The notes under the pieces: model-generated
Seen by the model: the letters and a program-made list of their open reading frames with translations, nothing else
What the model was told of the DNA's origin: nothing
Database searches by the model: none
Assembly: GCA_006503475.1 (NCBI GenBank)
Contig: RSEH01000115.1
Coordinates: 1 to 64,000 of the forward strand
From: Stentor roeselii
Taxonomy: Eukaryota > Ciliophora > Heterotrichea > Heterotrichida > Stentoridae
DNA length: 64,000 nt
Direction of reading: 5' to 3'
Program-made: the position numbers and the translations under genes
Shown: in pieces, positions 48,805 to 59,998 of the stretch
Layout: each line of letters starts with the position of its first letter
Position numbering within the stretch: position 1 is the stretch's first letter

Positions 48805-49932
48805 ATGACGGAAGGTGTAGTGCCACTAGTGATTGACAACGGGTCAGGTATGTGCAAAGCTGGTTTCGCAGGTGATGACGCTCCCAAGGCTGTATTTCCG
48901 AACATAGTAGGCCGTCCTCGTATGCCAGGGATCATAGTAGGTACAGAACAGAAGGAGGTGTACATCGGAGACGAGGCTCAAGCCAAGCGAGGCATTCTGA
49001 ACCTGAAGTACCCGATCGAACACGGGATAGTAACCAACTGGGACGACATGGAAAGGGTCTGGCATCACACTTTCTTCAATGAGCTCAGAACAGCGGCCGA
49101 CGAGCACCCAGTGCTCTTGACTGAAGCCCCACTAAACCCGAAACAAAACAGGGAAAAAATGACTCAGATCATGTTCGACACCTTCAATGTGCCAGCCTTT
49201 TATGTCGCTATTCAAGCTGTGCTTAGCTTGTACTCTTCTGGAAGAACCACTGGAATGGTCTTTGACTCTGGAGATGGAGTCACTCATGTTGTACCGATTT
49301 ATGAAGGATATGCATTGCCTCATGCTATTCAGAGAATTGATATTGCTGGAAGAGATATTACTAATCATTTGGTTAGACTTTTAACTGAGAGAGGACATTC
49401 GTTGAATAATAGCGCTGAACGAGAAATTGTTAGAGATATCAAAGAAAAATTGTGCTTTATTGCACTTGACTTTAATGAAGAAATGGCTAAGGCTAAGTCT
49501 TCGCCGGATCTGGAAAAGCAATATGAGTTACCGGATGGTAGCCACTTGGCTATTGGAAATGAGAGATTTAGAGCTCCTGAAGCTCTTTTCATGCCAAGTC
49601 TTTTGGGTCTGGACATCGACGGAGCAGATGAAACAACTTACAAGTCAATCATGAAGTGTGACCTCGACATCCGAAGAGACCTATACGGAAACGTTGTCTT
49701 AAGCGGAGGCACGACAATGTACCCTGGAATCGCTGAAAGACTCACAAAAGAACTAACCAACAGAGCCCCACCCAGCATGAAAGTAAAAGTCGTGGCTCCT
49801 CCTGAAAGAAAGTTCTCAGTGTGGATCGGAGGAAGTATCCTGAGCAGCTTATCCAGCTTCCAGCAAATGTGGGTCAGTAAAGCTGAATACGAAGAAGCCG
49901 GGCCTTCAATCGTTCATAGAAAATGCTTCTAA
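48805..49932 (+). CDS. ACT: Actin
   Basis: 375 aa, the standard length, without intron. Diagnostic segments are intact: [17 protein letters not shown], the methylated-His context [47 protein letters not shown], the nucleotide-binding [15 protein letters not shown] and the C-terminal IVHRKCF. Substitutions against animal actin are scattered (for example [20 protein letters not shown]), as usual in ciliates, but the polymerisation and ATP motifs are present, so it is a conventional rather than an actin-related protein. The 5' and 3' thirds use C-ending codons and the middle T-ending ones. Confidence 0.97.
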   Translation: MTEGVVPLVIDNGSGMCKAGFAGDDAPKAVFPNIVGRPRMPGIIVGTEQKEVYIGDEAQAKRGILNLKYPIEHGIVTNWDDMERVWHHTFFNELRTAADEHPVLLTEAPLNPKQNREKMTQIMFDTFNVPAFYVAIQAVLSLYSSGRTTGMVFDSGDGVTHVVPIYEGYALPHAIQRIDIAGRDITNHLVRLLTERGHSLNNSAEREIVRDIKEKLCFIALDFNEEMAKAKSSPDLEKQYELPDGSHLAIGNERFRAPEALFMPSLLGLDIDGADETTYKSIMKCDLDIRRDLYGNVVLSGGTTMYPGIAERLTKELTNRAPPSMKVKVVAPPERKFSVWIGGSILSSLSSFQQMWVSKAEYEEAGPSIVHRKCF

Positions 49933-49981
49933 GTAGTTAATTTAGACTAAAGGAACAGCTGCCCAATACCCAATACAGTTA

Positions 49982-50665
49982 TTAATTAAACTTTAAAACA
50001 GGAATATCTTGCTTTAGAGCAAAAGCCAAAAAACTGCTCTTAGAAGTCACAAGGTTCCATTTGCCAAAGACTTTTAAATCAATGGCTGTCATTCCACAGT
50101 AATTTTCAAACACTTTTCGTTTCGGTCCTTTAAACTTCTGCTCAAAACTCCTGCTTTTGTCAATAGAATTTGTTTTTCGATGCATATTTATCGTTTTTTC
50201 CCTGTAGTTCCTAGTTTTGAACTCTTTTATATGCTCGACCTGGTCATTCAGAACCATGATCGAGTCAAGACTTGACGTTGCTGAGACTGTGATCGAGTCA
50301 TGAGACTTGAACCACTCGCTTTCCTGAGTCAGTTTCGATGTGTTTGAAGGTGACCGGACCTGACTTCTCTGCTGACTTTCCATGATTTTGATTTTTTCTT
50401 TAAGTTTTAAGTTTTCTGATGCGATTTTCTTGTTTTTAGTCTTGAGTCTAACTGAAATTTACTCTGAACTTCGCTGGTTGTAAGTCCTGAGACAGCACTG
50501 AACCTCCTGCATCAGTTTTTTTACCTCTTTCAGCTTTTCCGCACATTTTTGTAGTTTAAGTGAGGAGACCGTTGATGGTTTTTCTTGGTTCGAAGAACAG
50601 GTTTCATAGTTTGAACTTGAAGAAGTCTCTATTTTTGAATGATTTTTGTATCTTTTGAACGACAT
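49982..50665 (-). CDS. Unknown Ser-rich protein with short coiled coil (2 exons)
   Basis: Exons 50665-50463 and 50447-49982, joined by a 15-nt intron, give 222 aa. The N-terminus is Ser/Lys-rich, a coiled coil runs through the splice junction (LKLQKCAEKLKEVKKLMQ ... LKTKNKKIASENLKLKEK), then comes a Ser/Thr-rich linker and a C-terminal block (RKVFENYCGMTAIDLKVFGK) that looks conserved. No family recognised. It is convergent with actin, 49 nt between stops. Confidence 0.65.
50448..50462 (-). other. 15-nt intron
   Basis: On the minus strand GTAAATTTCAGTTAG, phase 2, in-frame TAA if retained. Removal makes one continuous coiled coil. Confidence 0.8.
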
Positions 50666-50700
50666 TGAAAGATTATTAGCTTTGACATATTTAAGGTTAA

Positions 50701-53700
50701 CTAGTCTGGTTGTTTTGTCGTCCCGCTTGAGAGACCTGAGGACCTTTCTGGGAAAAATTCGATGATTTTAGTGAGAATTTTTATGGTTTTTATCTCTTTG
50801 TTGATGAAAGGTGTGTAGTACAAGAAGAAAAGAAGGGTGATTGAAAGGCTGAAGGATGATACGAAATAAATGAAGTTTCTTAGCTCTGACTCGATTAATG
50901 ATTTTGAGTCGTTGTTGCAGGTTGATGAGAGTTTTTGTAAAACTGAACAAAGCTCGAAGATCTTTTTTAAATACACACCTATTGAATCAGGGTCTGATAT
51001 GTCTGGATTCAAGTGGTTCAATGATTCTTGGTATACAAAGTTGTACCCTGTGTATGTCCCCAGTGATAAAAATGGTGAAACATTTGGGATTCTTTCGAAA
51101 ACTTGGGTTTTTAAAGAGTTTGACATTAAACTCATGATTTCTGACTTTCTTAGAAATGACTTGGCAGTGGAAAAATCTTTTGTGGTCTTGAAAAACTCTT
51201 CGAATGGATTTTCTTGCAAAGTAAATTCAGGGTAAAAGGCTCGAATCGATAAAGGGGTGTAAAAAACCTTCATTTCACAAGTAAATAAAGAGTACTCAGA
51301 GATTAAAATCCTTCTTAAAATGACATAAGCCATGAATTCAGGTCGATTATAAAGCGCTTTATGGATATTGTCGTAGAATACAAAGCTGGTCACCACATAT
51401 ATCAAAGCAGTCAGCAAAAAAATAATAAAAAAACGTTTAAAATACCCAAAAGAGTGCCAAAATCTAAGCGTTTTATTACATCGAACACAATCCTCCTCAT
51501 GTGACTTCTGGTCATGAAAGTAAATAAGCCTATCATTTATAAGTCTTTTAAAATCATTCTGACTGAGCCCAGCACGATTCCTAAAAAAATTCCACATTTG
51601 ATTCAAAACACGGTCATTCCTCAACAAATAAGCAGTTAAAATCCCAGCTAATCCAGCAGAAATACTAATAGCAACAATCATCAAATAATTTTTTATTTGA
51701 TCCAGATAAACAACTCGATTCATATCACAATTTTTCATCAACCTAAGAGATTCTTTCGTGGTTTTAAAAGGCTGACCGATTCCAGCGAAAACAATAAAAA
51801 AAAGCTCATCTTTACAGTCTTCTCCTTTCAGAAGCTTTTCAAGAAACTTTTGTGCCTGGTCTTCAAGTCTATCAAGGACAAAGTGAAGACTTTTCTTTTC
51901 GAATGAAGGGACTTTTGACTTTTCCCAAACGATGATGCTTTCATCTGTGAAGAGATTTGTGCTTTGGCAGAAGGACCAACTGTCCATTTCGTTTAAGAGT
52001 TTTTCTTTGTACCCAGAGAGTTGAGTTATCAGTTGTTGGAGGTCTTCTGGCTCGTGGATCAAACTTGAGATGTTGGAATAGTATTTTAGGTGAAGACCTC
52101 TGGAAACTAAAGTCATGTGGGAAAGAGTATAGGCAATGTCTCCGATTAGGATCAATGTGTCTAAACTGTTCACTTTTGATACTGCCTGCGAAATGTAAAT
52201 TAAAATAATCGCGTTGTAAACTAGAATAGTCACCAGCTACTTAAAAATTACAGAAGATAGTAGCAGGTATTTCATGATACTTAGTCCTCGAACTGTGGAT
52301 TTTAATAGCTTTGGACTGACCCCTTTGTGTCGATTGCTTGATTCAGATGTGACTAATTTTTTTTTATTTTCAAAATCAAGGATTTTTCCAGTTTCTTGAA
52401 ATTTTTTAGTTGTTTTTTCTTCTTCACCTTCGAATTGAAAATTAATATCAGTTAATTTTTTTTCTTTAAATTCAAGTTTGAAGTTTTTTCCTTTATTTTT
52501 CCATTTCTGCATAGTATTGAAGTTAGAAGTGACATAAACAGTTAAAAATTGAGTACTTCCTATGATTTTTTCCTTTACTATCAAAGCGACATTATTTTCA
52601 ATACAAAAGAAGTTGGGTTTTATATCCTCTTCACTTAAACTGAAGAAATCTCGAATGTTGCTTCCTTCGACGTAGGCCTGTTTGGACCTCAGTACTTTTG
52701 GAAAGTTTTCACTATGAGAAAAGACTTGTCCTGACTTGCTTATAATCGCAGCTTCTCTTTCTTTTTTAGTGATCGGTTCAATCACTGATAAAAAGTTGAT
52801 TTCGCCGTCACACCCAATGCAATCTGAGTTAAAATAACATTCTACGAGAAACCCTTTAAAACTGTTCAAAAAAAGAGGAGATGAACGAAAAACATGATGA
52901 TTTGTTGAGTTTTTTATAAAAAGTTCTAGTTTCAAGTCGTGGTTCTGGTCGAAAGGATGTGGAACGAACTGCCACAGGTAAGACTCTTTCAAGGTTTCTT
53001 CGTTTATCTCGATAAAATTCAGAAAATTCGCATTGGCGTAGATGATTCTTCCGAGATCTGATGAATTCCCTGAGGCTATCAAGATGCAGCTGTTTTCTTG
53101 CACGTTGAAGGACTGTTTGCGTTTTTGTGACTGGTCTTGCTTTAAGAAATCGGTTCTTTTGTTGAAATAAGATCTTCCCAATTCACCATCATTAATAATA
53201 TCAGTTAAAAGTGTTCCGTATAACTCTAGAGCCGTGTTAGATTCAGGAAAAATTTTAATTAAATCTTGGTATTTTTCCTTTAGTTTCTTACTCGAATCAT
53301 ATGTTTTCAGAACTATTTCTTTTAATTCAGTAAGTTCAATATTGTCCTCTTGAATTTTTTCTAATAGTTTCAACATCTGCATGCAAAATAAGTAGTCTTC
53401 AGTTTTAGTTCTTTGTAATTTTATAGAAAATTGGTAAAGTTTGAATGAATCTGCTGTATGATTTGCGATTGATTGAAGGATATCTCGACATTTAAATACT
53501 TGAAAATTAGAGAAAATATCCAAACCTTCATAATTTGTTCTTGAAATTTTAATTAAACCGAGCATTACACTGTTAAGATGGTCTTTTGAGTAGTAGGCTT
53601 GAAGGACCAGGTTTAACTTGTTAGGAGAAGAGTTGTAGGATTTGTTAAGTTCTTTCAACAGAGACTCTTTTTTAGACCCGGATTTTAAATCTTCGCGTAA

Positions 53701-54705
53701 AGATAATTCATAAATAAACATATTTTCTCTATTTGAAGTATTTATTCGGGTCAAACGATATTCACATATTTTGTAAATAATGTAAATCAAAACTGGCTGA
53801 AGGAAAAAGAATAAAACAAATATCAAAGTTCCATTTTTCATATTAATACCTGCAATGAAAAAAATGGAAATCATGCAAGTTTGGCTGTAAAGTAAAATTT
53901 TAACGAGGTTCATCAAAAAATCGTAGTAGGGGAAATAATAAAGATTCTTCAGTGCAAGGGCCATGTTCCCAAAGAATACGAGAAATAAATACCAGATGTA
54001 AGAGTTTTTTGCGAGAAGAACATACAACATGCAGAATTTGAAAACAGTGACAAGATACAAAGCATCATAAAGACTGGTGATCTTGCTATTTAACTCAACT
54101 TTGCTTTGAACATGAGAAATTTCATAAGTCGCATTTTCATACAAAATACTTAACCCTAAATGAAAAATCAATAAAATCACTCCAACAATAATCCCAACCA
54201 ATCCAAAGTTAACATATCGACTATCCAAATCATTATCATACTCTTCAATAAACTTCTTATTTCCTGTTGAATATTTCACACCTAACATCATTACCAAGGT
54301 CATTGGAATGAAAAAGAGTTTTACTGTGATGAAAAAGCAAAACTTTATCAGTCCTTTCATCAGCCTTGGAATCGCTTTACGGTGTTTTACGAGGATCAGA
54401 GATGTAATAAATGCTAAAGACTGCAAACCAACTACTATCAATGAAAATATGTAAAAATAGCTCAGGAAACCCTGCTGGGCTAACAACACGTCGAATGATG
54501 GGTAAGAAAGAATAAGCCAAAAATCTTTTAAATTCGAAAAATTGTCGAGAGTTAGGTTGTGATACCATAAAATCCTTAAATGTTGCAGGAAAAGATATTG
54601 ATGTAGCATTATTTGAATCAATTTTTCACTTTTTTTCACTGGTTCGGTTCTGGGAGATTTTGAAAAAATTTCTAGAGAGGCTTGGTAAATCAGATTTGAA
54701 GTCAT
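50701..54705 (-). CDS. PAS-containing multi-pass membrane protein, TmcB/TmcC-like (2 exons)
   Basis: Exons 54705-52252 and 52236-50701, joined by a 15-nt intron, give 1329 aa. The N-terminal third has about 8-10 membrane segments. A helical cytosolic region (about 340-520) precedes a PAS-like domain (about 535-650: NSCILIASGNSSDLG, IIYANANFLNFI, FVPHPFDQNHDLK). Four or more membrane segments follow near 800-840, 1010-1035, 1090-1110 and 1280-1300. Membrane domain plus PAS plus membrane domain is the layout of the 'tiny macrocysts' family, expanded in ciliates. Ligand or light sensing is possible but untested. The intron lies inside a transmembrane helix (LLLSS|LVTILVYNAIIL), so splicing restores it. 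Confidence 0.75.
52237..52251 (-). other. 15-nt intron
   Basis: On the minus strand GTAATTTTTAAGTAG, phase 0, ending in in-frame TAG. It joins two large frames of 818 and 511 sense codons. Confidence 0.88.
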
Positions 54706-54941
54706 TTTTATTAGTAAGTGACTGACAAATTGTTTATTGATATCAGGATTGAGAAAAGATTACTTAGAATGTTTTATTAAATAAGAATCTGGATGTGAGT
54801 TAAGCAATACCACAAGTAATGTTACCTTATTTCATACACCTCAAAAAAATCTTATTATCCCAGCTCATCCAAAATCTAATCCTCGCGATTCTTCATCCTT
54901 CAGCCTTCTCATAACATCCTTAAAATAATAAGAATTTTTCT

Positions 54942-56483
54942 ATGGACCGAAGAATGATATCCTACGGAAACCAGGTCTTATCAACCAACCCATCCTATCG
55001 AGGATGGTCCTACACTCCAATGAAACCCAGAGAAAACTACTCAAAGCTAAATGAAAAAATAAATGACCTGTCATATGAAATCTCATCTCGTAGAAGGTAC
55101 CACCAAGAAGCAGAAATCATTTCAAACCTTTCTGAAATAGCCCAAAAAATCAACACTCCATCAAAGCCTCCTCCAGCCTCGACAAACCCTTCCCAAAATC
55201 AAGATATGTCCTCAATGCTCGCCTTGTTTCAACAAGAAAGAGAAATGATGATGGGCGTCATTCAAAGTCTTGCAAAACCTGCGAAGACTGCAAAATCTTA
55301 TAAAAAATACAAGAAAAGTTATAAAAAAGTTGATAGTCGAGATTCTTCTGATAGTTCCAGCACTTTTTCTAGAAAAAAAATCACTCCTGAAAATGCGAAG
55401 AAAATCTTGGCTGAGATGAATTTTGATGATGATGGAGCTGAAGACTATGCTGATAAAGAAAGGAAAATCAAGTTTGATGCGAATTTACCTGAAGATGAGA
55501 AGTATAGGATTATCATGCAGATGGATAAGGATAAACATAGGAAGGGACTTGAAAATGGGGTTCGGTTTAAAGGAATTAAAAGGTTCAGGATAATGGCTTT
55601 TGTTGTTTATTTTCCAATCGTCCTTGTCAGTAACATGCTAGAAAAAAAATCCAAATTTTATGCAAACATCTACAAAAACATGGAAACCAACTTCGATGTC
55701 TACATGAGTGTAGGCCAGAAATGGATACTAAAAGTAATGAAAACGAGTTTAGTATCAATATTAAACGAGCCAACCCTTGACCTAACCTTAACAAACAGCG
55801 AGCTAGAAATAAAAAACCAAACAATAAACACTCGAATAATAAAGCTTCAAGTAAGAATAAACGGGATTCTCGAAGGTCTCGAAGAATTCACCACAATAAA
55901 AGAAGTGCCAGACCCATTCAAAAACTTCATATTCAAAATCACGAACAACAAAGGCTACATCCCTCCTCATTTTCTGACATCTTTCGAAAAGACCCGCTTG
56001 GAATTTGATGAATTCGGAGGCTTCATGAACATGACGGAAGACAAGAAAAAAATGATCATCTGTTTTTTTTTTATCACCCGAATCATGGTAAAGGAAGTCT
56101 GTCTTCGGCCTTCCGAAGCAGGAATTCCTATAAAAAGAGGAACCAAGGCAATGGAGTAAAAACTATTCAGGAACCTTCGAATCATCGCTACTTTATTTCA
56201 GGCTATCGTCGTGTTTAACTTTCTTAAAGTCGGTAGAAGGCCTAGTGATGTGCCTGCTGAAGAAATGGAGTATTTGAGGAGAAAGAGAGAATTTAAAGCC
56301 TCTCATATTGGAAAAAATAATGATGATGGGGTAAGTGATGATTTGATTTTTATCAGTGAAATCGAAGCATCTTTTAACTATATCGGCCCTTTCATAGAAA
56401 TAATCAGGAAGAGGTTGTTTCTTTGGTCAGGGAAAATGCTGGACATTTGCGAAAGAAATAATTACCAGGCAAAAAGAAAGTGA
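54942..56483 (+). CDS. Unknown protein, helical with hydrophobic segments (2 exons)
   Basis: Exons 54942-56155 and 56171-56483, joined by a 15-nt intron, give 508 aa. Residues 1-120 are polar with a short coiled coil and a Met-rich helix, followed by a Lys/Tyr-rich tract (KSYKKYKKSYKK) and a Ser run. Residues 210-400 form a helical domain with hydrophobic helices (RIMAFVVYFPIVLVSNML; MIICFFFITRIMVKEV). The second exon adds an amphipathic helix and a charged tail ending in TGA. No family recognised. Composition changes abruptly near 55610-55620 from G/T-rich to C/A-rich within the same frame. Confidence 0.65.
56156..56170 (+). other. 15-nt intron
   Basis: GTAAAAACTATTCAG, phase 2, in-frame TAA if retained; A at position 10, CAG acceptor. 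Confidence 0.75.
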
Positions 56484-56616
56484 CTGTATAAATAGTATAG
56501 GCCAATCTTAAATAATCCATTAAAGATATCAAAATACGAAAAATTTAAAAAATCTCGAAAAAAATTATAATCCCGTTAATCATTCGAAATTCATAAAAAT
56601 AATTCAAATTTAAACA

Positions 56617-57795
56617 ATGAGTCAACTTGAAGTCCGATTGATCAGGATGGATGTTCCAACCCCATCAAGTTTTTTCTGCACTCTTTACAACAACGCGACG
56701 AAGCTGGGAGTGATCTCATCAACTGAATACGACGACCCGCACAACTCTCTTCAAGTGGCAGTCGACAGTCTACTAAAGCTGAAAGTCTCTTCAAACACGT
56801 GCTTGTTAGGTTCTGTTTCTTTCCCAGGAAGACTCATCACAGAAAGTGGCTGCTTCTGGCTTCCTATTCTGCCCTCAGGCTGTTCAGACTACATCGAAGT
56901 CCTTCCTGAAGAAATCCAATCACCTAAACTTCTTCTTTACTTTGAAATCATTGACCAGGCAGAAGAAAAGCAAGACGAACTCAGCCAAACAAAAGAAAAA
57001 CTCGAAAAAATCAGCAAAAGTTTCGAAGAATTTATAAAAAACTCTAAAACTCGAGAAATGATTCTTCTTAAAACTCTTGAAGAAAAAGAAGGCGAAGTTC
57101 AAGAATACCTTGAAAAACTTAACCTTCTTCAAAATAAAGCATTTTTACTTGCAACTGAAAAGAAAAAACTTGCTGAAACTTTGAATAGACTTCAAGATGA
57201 ACAAAGATATTTAGGAGCGCATTCATTGAAAGAAGAACTGGAAATGACTAGACAAGAGTTGTTTAAAGCTGAGTCGAGAAATGAAAATTTAATGAAAAAG
57301 TTGGAAGAAGTGCAGGGTGAATGGAATTTGTTTGAAGAAGAGTCGAAACATGTCAGGGAATGTGAACTGCTTACACAGGTCATGCAGCTTAGACATGAAC
57401 TTGACTTGAAAAATCAAGAAATTTCTATGTTGAAACTTGCTAGTCCTGTTGTTTTGAATGAGAGTTCCAATAAAAATGAACTTATTGATTCAAATGAAAT
57501 GATGGACACTGTTAAACATTCAAAACCTGTCAAAGGGTTCGGAAATGTCACTTGTGTTGAAACTCACTCGAGAAATTCTTTTGTAATTGAAGATGATCAT
57601 ATGAATCAGTCACTTTTTTTGAATTCTAGAGGAGTTTCTCCTGTTTTAAAGGAAAATTTCAGAAAAGCACCTGAGTTGGAAAAGTCGAAGTCGAGTTATA
57701 AATTTGGAACTATTTCGAGTAATAGTAAATCGAAATTTTTACCTTTGAATGTTTCGAGAAAGACGAGTAAATCTACTGAAAAGAAGAATAAATAA
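56617..57795 (+). CDS. C2-like N-terminal domain plus coiled coil
   Basis: 392 aa. Residues 1-112 are beta-rich with the strand spacing of a C2 or similar beta-sandwich (LEVRLIRMDVPTPSSFFCTL ... PKLLLYFEII). Residues 113-285 are a long coiled coil, and the rest is a Ser/Lys-rich basic tail. A C2 domain with a coiled coil is common in ciliary transition-zone and membrane-tethering proteins, but I cannot name an orthologue. Acidic calcium-binding loops are not evident, so the domain may bind protein rather than Ca2+. Confidence 0.6.
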   Translation: MSQLEVRLIRMDVPTPSSFFCTLYNNATKLGVISSTEYDDPHNSLQVAVDSLLKLKVSSNTCLLGSVSFPGRLITESGCFWLPILPSGCSDYIEVLPEEIQSPKLLLYFEIIDQAEEKQDELSQTKEKLEKISKSFEEFIKNSKTREMILLKTLEEKEGEVQEYLEKLNLLQNKAFLLATEKKKLAETLNRLQDEQRYLGAHSLKEELEMTRQELFKAESRNENLMKKLEEVQGEWNLFEEESKHVRECELLTQVMQLRHELDLKNQEISMLKLASPVVLNESSNKNELIDSNEMMDTVKHSKPVKGFGNVTCVETHSRNSFVIEDDHMNQSLFLNSRGVSPVLKENFRKAPELEKSKSSYKFGTISSNSKSKFLPLNVSRKTSKSTEKKNK

Positions 57796-57856
57796 TTGTT
57801 AATATTTCCATTGTTTGGACTCTTAGAGAAATAAGTTTAATTAAACATGTATTCGA

Positions 57857-58204
57857 TCAAAGCAAATACGATTTAGAATTTGAACGTCTAGATCTAGGTT
57901 GAGGGTTTTGTGAGAAGGTAATATTTATCACTGAACTCACCTTCGACAAGCTTGGCTGTATGTTGAATTCTGAGTTGTTTCTTTTGATCTTAGGTCTAAT
58001 GTCTTTTCTACTGGTACATCTGACAGGAGCTTTCCTAAAAGAAATTTTTGAAACTTGTTCTGGTTCGATTTTCAAGCAGAAAGAAGTAGGAATAACAGGA
58101 ACACTAATCTTCCTTCTTTTTTTCGATTTAAAGAAATTATAGATGAATTCCTGAATGTTTTCATTAAGATCTAATTGTGTTTCTTTATCGATCTTAGTCA
58201 CCAT
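57857..58204 (-). CDS. Small basic protein, unknown
   Basis: 115 aa, strongly basic in the C-terminal half (RKAPVRCTSRKDIRPKIKR; RSRRSNSKS), with an acidic amphipathic N-terminal helix (DKETQLDLNENIQEFIYNFF). No recognised domain. It lies tail-to-tail with the upstream gene (61 nt) and divergent from the PTEN-C2 gene, with 88 nt between starts. Confidence 0.5.
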   Translation of the reverse strand: MVTKIDKETQLDLNENIQEFIYNFFKSKKRRKISVPVIPTSFCLKIEPEQVSKISFRKAPVRCTSRKDIRPKIKRNNSEFNIQPSLSKVSSVINITFSQNPQPRSRRSNSKSYLL

Positions 58205-58292
58205 ATATTATAACCAAATTAACACCTTAGTTCTAATTGAGTTCTTTACTTGGAAGCTATAAATAAACAGCTGGATTAACACCTGATAATAA

Positions 58293-59480
58293 ATGTCAAG
58301 ATTAATAAAGATCTTCCAAAAATTAAACTTCTTGGATAACTCAATTCAAGACTCTGACATTCCTCAGACAATCCCAGCCTTTATCAGCACCCAAGGTATA
58401 TGAAATTCAGATTTACCGAAAGATATTACTTTTGTTACTCCTCGAATTTTACTTATTCCTTTTCCAGAAGACTGCAATATTTCAATGATCGCAGGATATT
58501 TAAACACTGTTTACAACAAGAAGTATATGGTTTGGAATTTGAGTGAGCATCTTTACCAAACAGAAGTATTTAATGGGCAAGTTTTGGATTTTGTATTTGT
58601 TGGCTATCCCAATCCACCTTTATGTGAAATTTTTGCGATCTTCAACTCGATATCTGGATGGCTTGATTCAGACAGTGACAATGTCGCAGTTATTCATTGT
58701 CAGCAGACTAAAGCAAGGAGTTATATGTTGGTATCTTCATATCTTGCCTGGCAAAATAGTCAAAATCCAGTTAAAGTATTCCAAGAAATCAAAGGAGACT
58801 TAAACACAAGACTATTTCCTTCACACTATAGATACTTTGATTATGTTAATCAAATCGTGCAAGGTAATCGGGTAATCATCAAGTAGCCCAAAGATAAAAC
58901 TCTCCACATAAAAAAAGTAATCATTACTGGAATACCTATAAACAAAGAAGAGTTTTTCCCTTATTTACAGTTCTACAAAGACTCAAAAATGATTTACTCA
59001 ACTTTAAGAGATGGAAAAAATCACGGGTACAGTAAAAATGAAATGGTGGTCTCTTTTGATGTTGAACTTCAAGTTTCAGGAGATGTGATTTTAAGATGTA
59101 GAGAAAATATCAATGGAAGTGCTGTGACAATCTTTAGAACTATGTTCAACTCTGCATTTTCAGATGATTTTTCACTGAGGTTTTTCAAGAAAGACCTCGA
59201 TTCATCTCAAGAGGACTTTCCTGATGACTTCATGCTCGACTTGTTTTATACCAGTTCTATTATCAACTCTTTTGTGGTTCCTTCGAATTTGAAAATTCAT
59301 TCTAATGAAGAACAGAAAAATGAAGAAAGATCTGTAGTGAGTAAGGAAGAAGAAGAAGAAAGTATTGACCATGAATTACTTGAACAATATAAAGCACAGA
59401 TTGAGGCTAGCTCGAGTAGTGAACTTGGGTCTGATGATGATCTGGATGACTATTTCAAGAAATTAGAATCAGGTAAATGA
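58293..59480 (+). CDS. Tensin/auxilin-type PTEN phosphatase-C2 protein (3 exons)
   Basis: Exons 58293-58395, 58411-58871 and 58887-59480 give 385 aa. The phosphatase-like domain (about 35-190) begins FVTPRILLIPFPED and has YLNTVYNKKYMVWNLSEHLY, as in tensin, auxilin/GAK and PTEN. The active-site loop reads HCQQTKARS (Cys131, Arg137): the C-x5-R frame is kept but the glycines of active PTEN (HCKGGKGR) are missing, so activity is doubtful. A C2 domain follows (about 195-310: HIKKVIITGIPI; VELQVSGDVILRC; FRTMFNSAF). The tail is acidic (DDDLDDYFKK). Likely role: phosphoinositide-dependent membrane binding, possibly in clathrin uncoating as in auxilin; no J domain is present. Confidence 0.82.
58396..58410 (+). 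other. 15-nt intron
   Basis: GTATATGAAATTCAG, phase 1, in-frame TGA if retained. Removal links the N-terminal exon to the conserved FVTPRIL segment. Confidence 0.85.
58872..58886 (+). other. 15-nt intron
   Basis: GTAATCATCAAGTAG, phase 0, in-frame TAG if retained. It separates the phosphatase-like and C2 domains exactly at their linker. Confidence 0.88.
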
Positions 59481-59998
59481 TTAATGATTATTTAGATAAA
59501 TGAAGATTTTAGTTTTCAAAGAATTCTTGTATTTCATATTGTCATAGATAAAATTTTACGAATATTTGAAGTAATAAAAAATTTGGATTAATCAAGTGAA
59601 TTTTTTTCGATATGATACTTTCAGTGATAACTTCAAGACAGGCTAAGAATTATAATGTTATTATTTAACTTAAATGCGAACACTTCTTGAAATGCTTATC
59701 AGGATATTTCTTTTGTTTAGTATTTTTATGATGATTGCCAGACAATATATGCAACATTGTAGTAGTCTATGAAGCCTTATCATTATCTCCGATATTGAGT
59801 TAATTTTTTTATTTCCTGACAAATCTATTCAATTTACTGACTCTTTCAATAAAAAACTGAAACTTGAAACAACTGCGGCTTCCTAAATGCAAATGATTAC
59901 CAAATATCATTGATAATATAATCTAAAGTTCATAATTTTCTTAAGGATTTTAAAAATAAGCTTTATAAACTTTTCTAAACTAAATAAATCTAAATCCT
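59481..59998. other. Intergenic spacer between convergent genes
   Basis: A/T-rich, no convincing open frame, tRNA or repeat. G/T-leaning at the left and A/C-leaning at the right end, the usual pattern between facing 3' ends here. Confidence 0.6.
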
